Source of the DNA: Priapulus caudatus
Taxonomy: Eukaryota; Priapulida; Priapulimorpha; Priapulimorphida; Priapulidae
DNA length: 25,000 bases
Direction: 5' to 3'
Assembly (NCBI RefSeq): GCF_000485595.1
Contig: NW_014577563.1
Location: 73,610-98,609, forward strand
Both the position numbers and the translations under genes were made by a program. Of this stretch, positions 24,276-25,000 are shown piece by piece. The notes beneath the pieces are model-generated. The model was not told where the DNA came from and searched no databases. It was given only the letters and a program-made list of their open reading frames with translations. Each line of letters begins with the position of its first letter. The first letter of the stretch is position 1.

Positions 24276-24311
24276 CAATTAATTAAATTAAATTTTTAAT
24301 TTAATTAATAA
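24276..24311. repeat. AT-only inverted repeat
   Basis: TTAATTAAATTAAA followed after a few T by TTTAATTTAATTAA forms a 14-bp-arm hairpin. Confidence 0.6.
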
Positions 24312-24460
24312 GTTGTATCTGTCACGACGTGGAATAGAAATGGTAGTACTTATACGTGTTTCGTTATGTGTCCTTTTATTTTGCCGATGTTCTAGATCGG
24401 TGTGATTGACAGTGTGAAGGCATTCCGCTTTATGCTGCTGATCACACCACATATCAGAGG

Positions 24461-24570
24461 TTTATTATGATTATTATTAAATTATTATTGCATGTAATTC
24501 AAATACATACACATTTACTGAAGACGGTCTTTTTCATGGAGAAAGAATCTGATTGATGCAATAGTGTGCA
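24461..24570 (-). mobile_element. 3' end of a non-LTR retrotransposon, copy 3
   Basis: This is the same family as 8191-8287 and 9951-10050. Reverse-complemented it gives TGCATCAATCAGATT, then a GAAAAAGACCGTCTTCAG-like stretch and an (AAT)n tail. It retains more of the upstream region shared with the copy at 9951. Confidence 0.65.
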
Positions 24571-24742
24571 ATTCATCGAGTAGCTAGCAGTGCACTTGTT
24601 TGAATCGTGTCACTGAAAAAAACATTAACGAATGTTTTGCTGTTACTCATACAGAGAACAGGAAACTAACAAGAGACAATCAAATCTGAAAAGGAAACAG
24701 AAACAGAGAGGAAGAGAGAGGGGGATATAGCGAGGAGGCGAG

Positions 24743-25000
24743 ATGCGTTACATTGGTCTGTGGGTGCTTCTCTGGATGGTTGCCAGCTTACTAATCAATG
24801 CACGTCGACACCCTCGACCAACGCCATCAAAGCCGAACAAGGCCGAGGCGGTGTTCGAGCAGCCACTAGGCGCTCCGGTATATTGCACCGAACAATATGT
24901 GTTTGCTTATTGCCACTTCTGGTTGAAATGCGTGAATAAATCGGATACCATATCCCTGCATTTAGATTGTACAGTGTTGCATTTAGTTAGTGCATTTTTT
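24743..25000 (+). CDS. Signal-peptide-bearing protein, first exon, runs to window edge
   Basis: The ATG at 24743 opens MRYIGLWVLLWMVASLLINA, a textbook signal peptide: one early Arg, a hydrophobic core of about 12 residues and a small residue at the expected cleavage point. It is followed by a basic, Pro-rich stretch (RRHPRPTPSKPNKAEAVFEQ). A donor-like GCTCCG|GTATAT (GT at 24878) probably ends the exon. The frame also stays open to the window edge, where it becomes AT-rich and Cys-containing and looks less like coding sequence. The protein is predicted to be secreted or membrane-anchored. I do not recognise the family. The 5' flank holds only a purine-rich GAGAGAGGGGGATAT stretch. Confidence 0.55.
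   Translation, partial: MRYIGLWVLLWMVASLLINARRHPRPTPSKPNKAEAVFEQPLGAPVYCTEQYVFAYCHFWLKCVNKSDTISLHLDCTVLHLVSAFF

Overview
The window is nuclear DNA of a multicellular animal, most likely a marine invertebrate. Genes are split by short GT-AG introns, intergenic space is full of microsatellites and small hairpin transposons, and TTAGGG-type repeats occur inside mobile elements. I cannot name the phylum. Two genes are certain. An SPDEF-type ETS factor (+, 2540-4927, 5 coding exons, 362 aa) has a Pointed and an ETS domain. The TFIIH core subunit p62/GTF2H1 (+, 16995-22725, 13 coding exons, 564 aa) is complete. In both, every exon junction keeps the reading frame.

Three further coding signals are too fragmented to show as long open frames. 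(a) A minus-strand gene between the two (about 10868 down to 7236) has five phase-compatible exons. It encodes Pro-Gly-rich sperm-tail/SHIPPO-like repeats followed by a CxxC...CxxC knuckle. (b) A single 93-nt minus-strand exon of a Slingshot-type cofilin phosphatase (22010-22102) lies inside the last GTF2H1 intron, between two microsatellites. (c) The first exon of a secreted or membrane protein with a signal peptide begins at 24743 and runs towards the right edge.

Layout: 1-246 CAG/CAA/CCA trinucleotide repeats; 247-2390 non-coding with a possible upstream promoter; 2393-2460 a triple CRE promoter; 2540-5440 SPDEF; 5440-7236 convergent intergenic DNA; 7236-10868 minus-strand gene, riddled with repeats; 11240-16990 a repeat-dominated block (telomere-repeat transposons, a 1.4-kb alternating purine-pyrimidine TGCG tract, a tRNA-derived SINE, a 700-bp foldback element); 16995-23040 GTF2H1; 23040-24740 repeats and unassigned sequence; 24743-25000 a partial gene.

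The most unusual content is a community of small palindromic elements. One group is 40-57 bp 'micro-hairpins' (four full copies plus one half) flanked by 7-bp direct repeats. The other is two related families of about 210-270 bp (two copies each) with 43-47 bp inverted ends, apparent 9-bp target duplications and an internal telomeric (TTAGGG)n core. They nest in one another, so insertion order can be read. The genes show no shared pathway: SPDEF is a tissue-specific transcription factor, GTF2H1 a general transcription and repair factor, the minus-strand gene probably ciliary, and Slingshot acts on actin.
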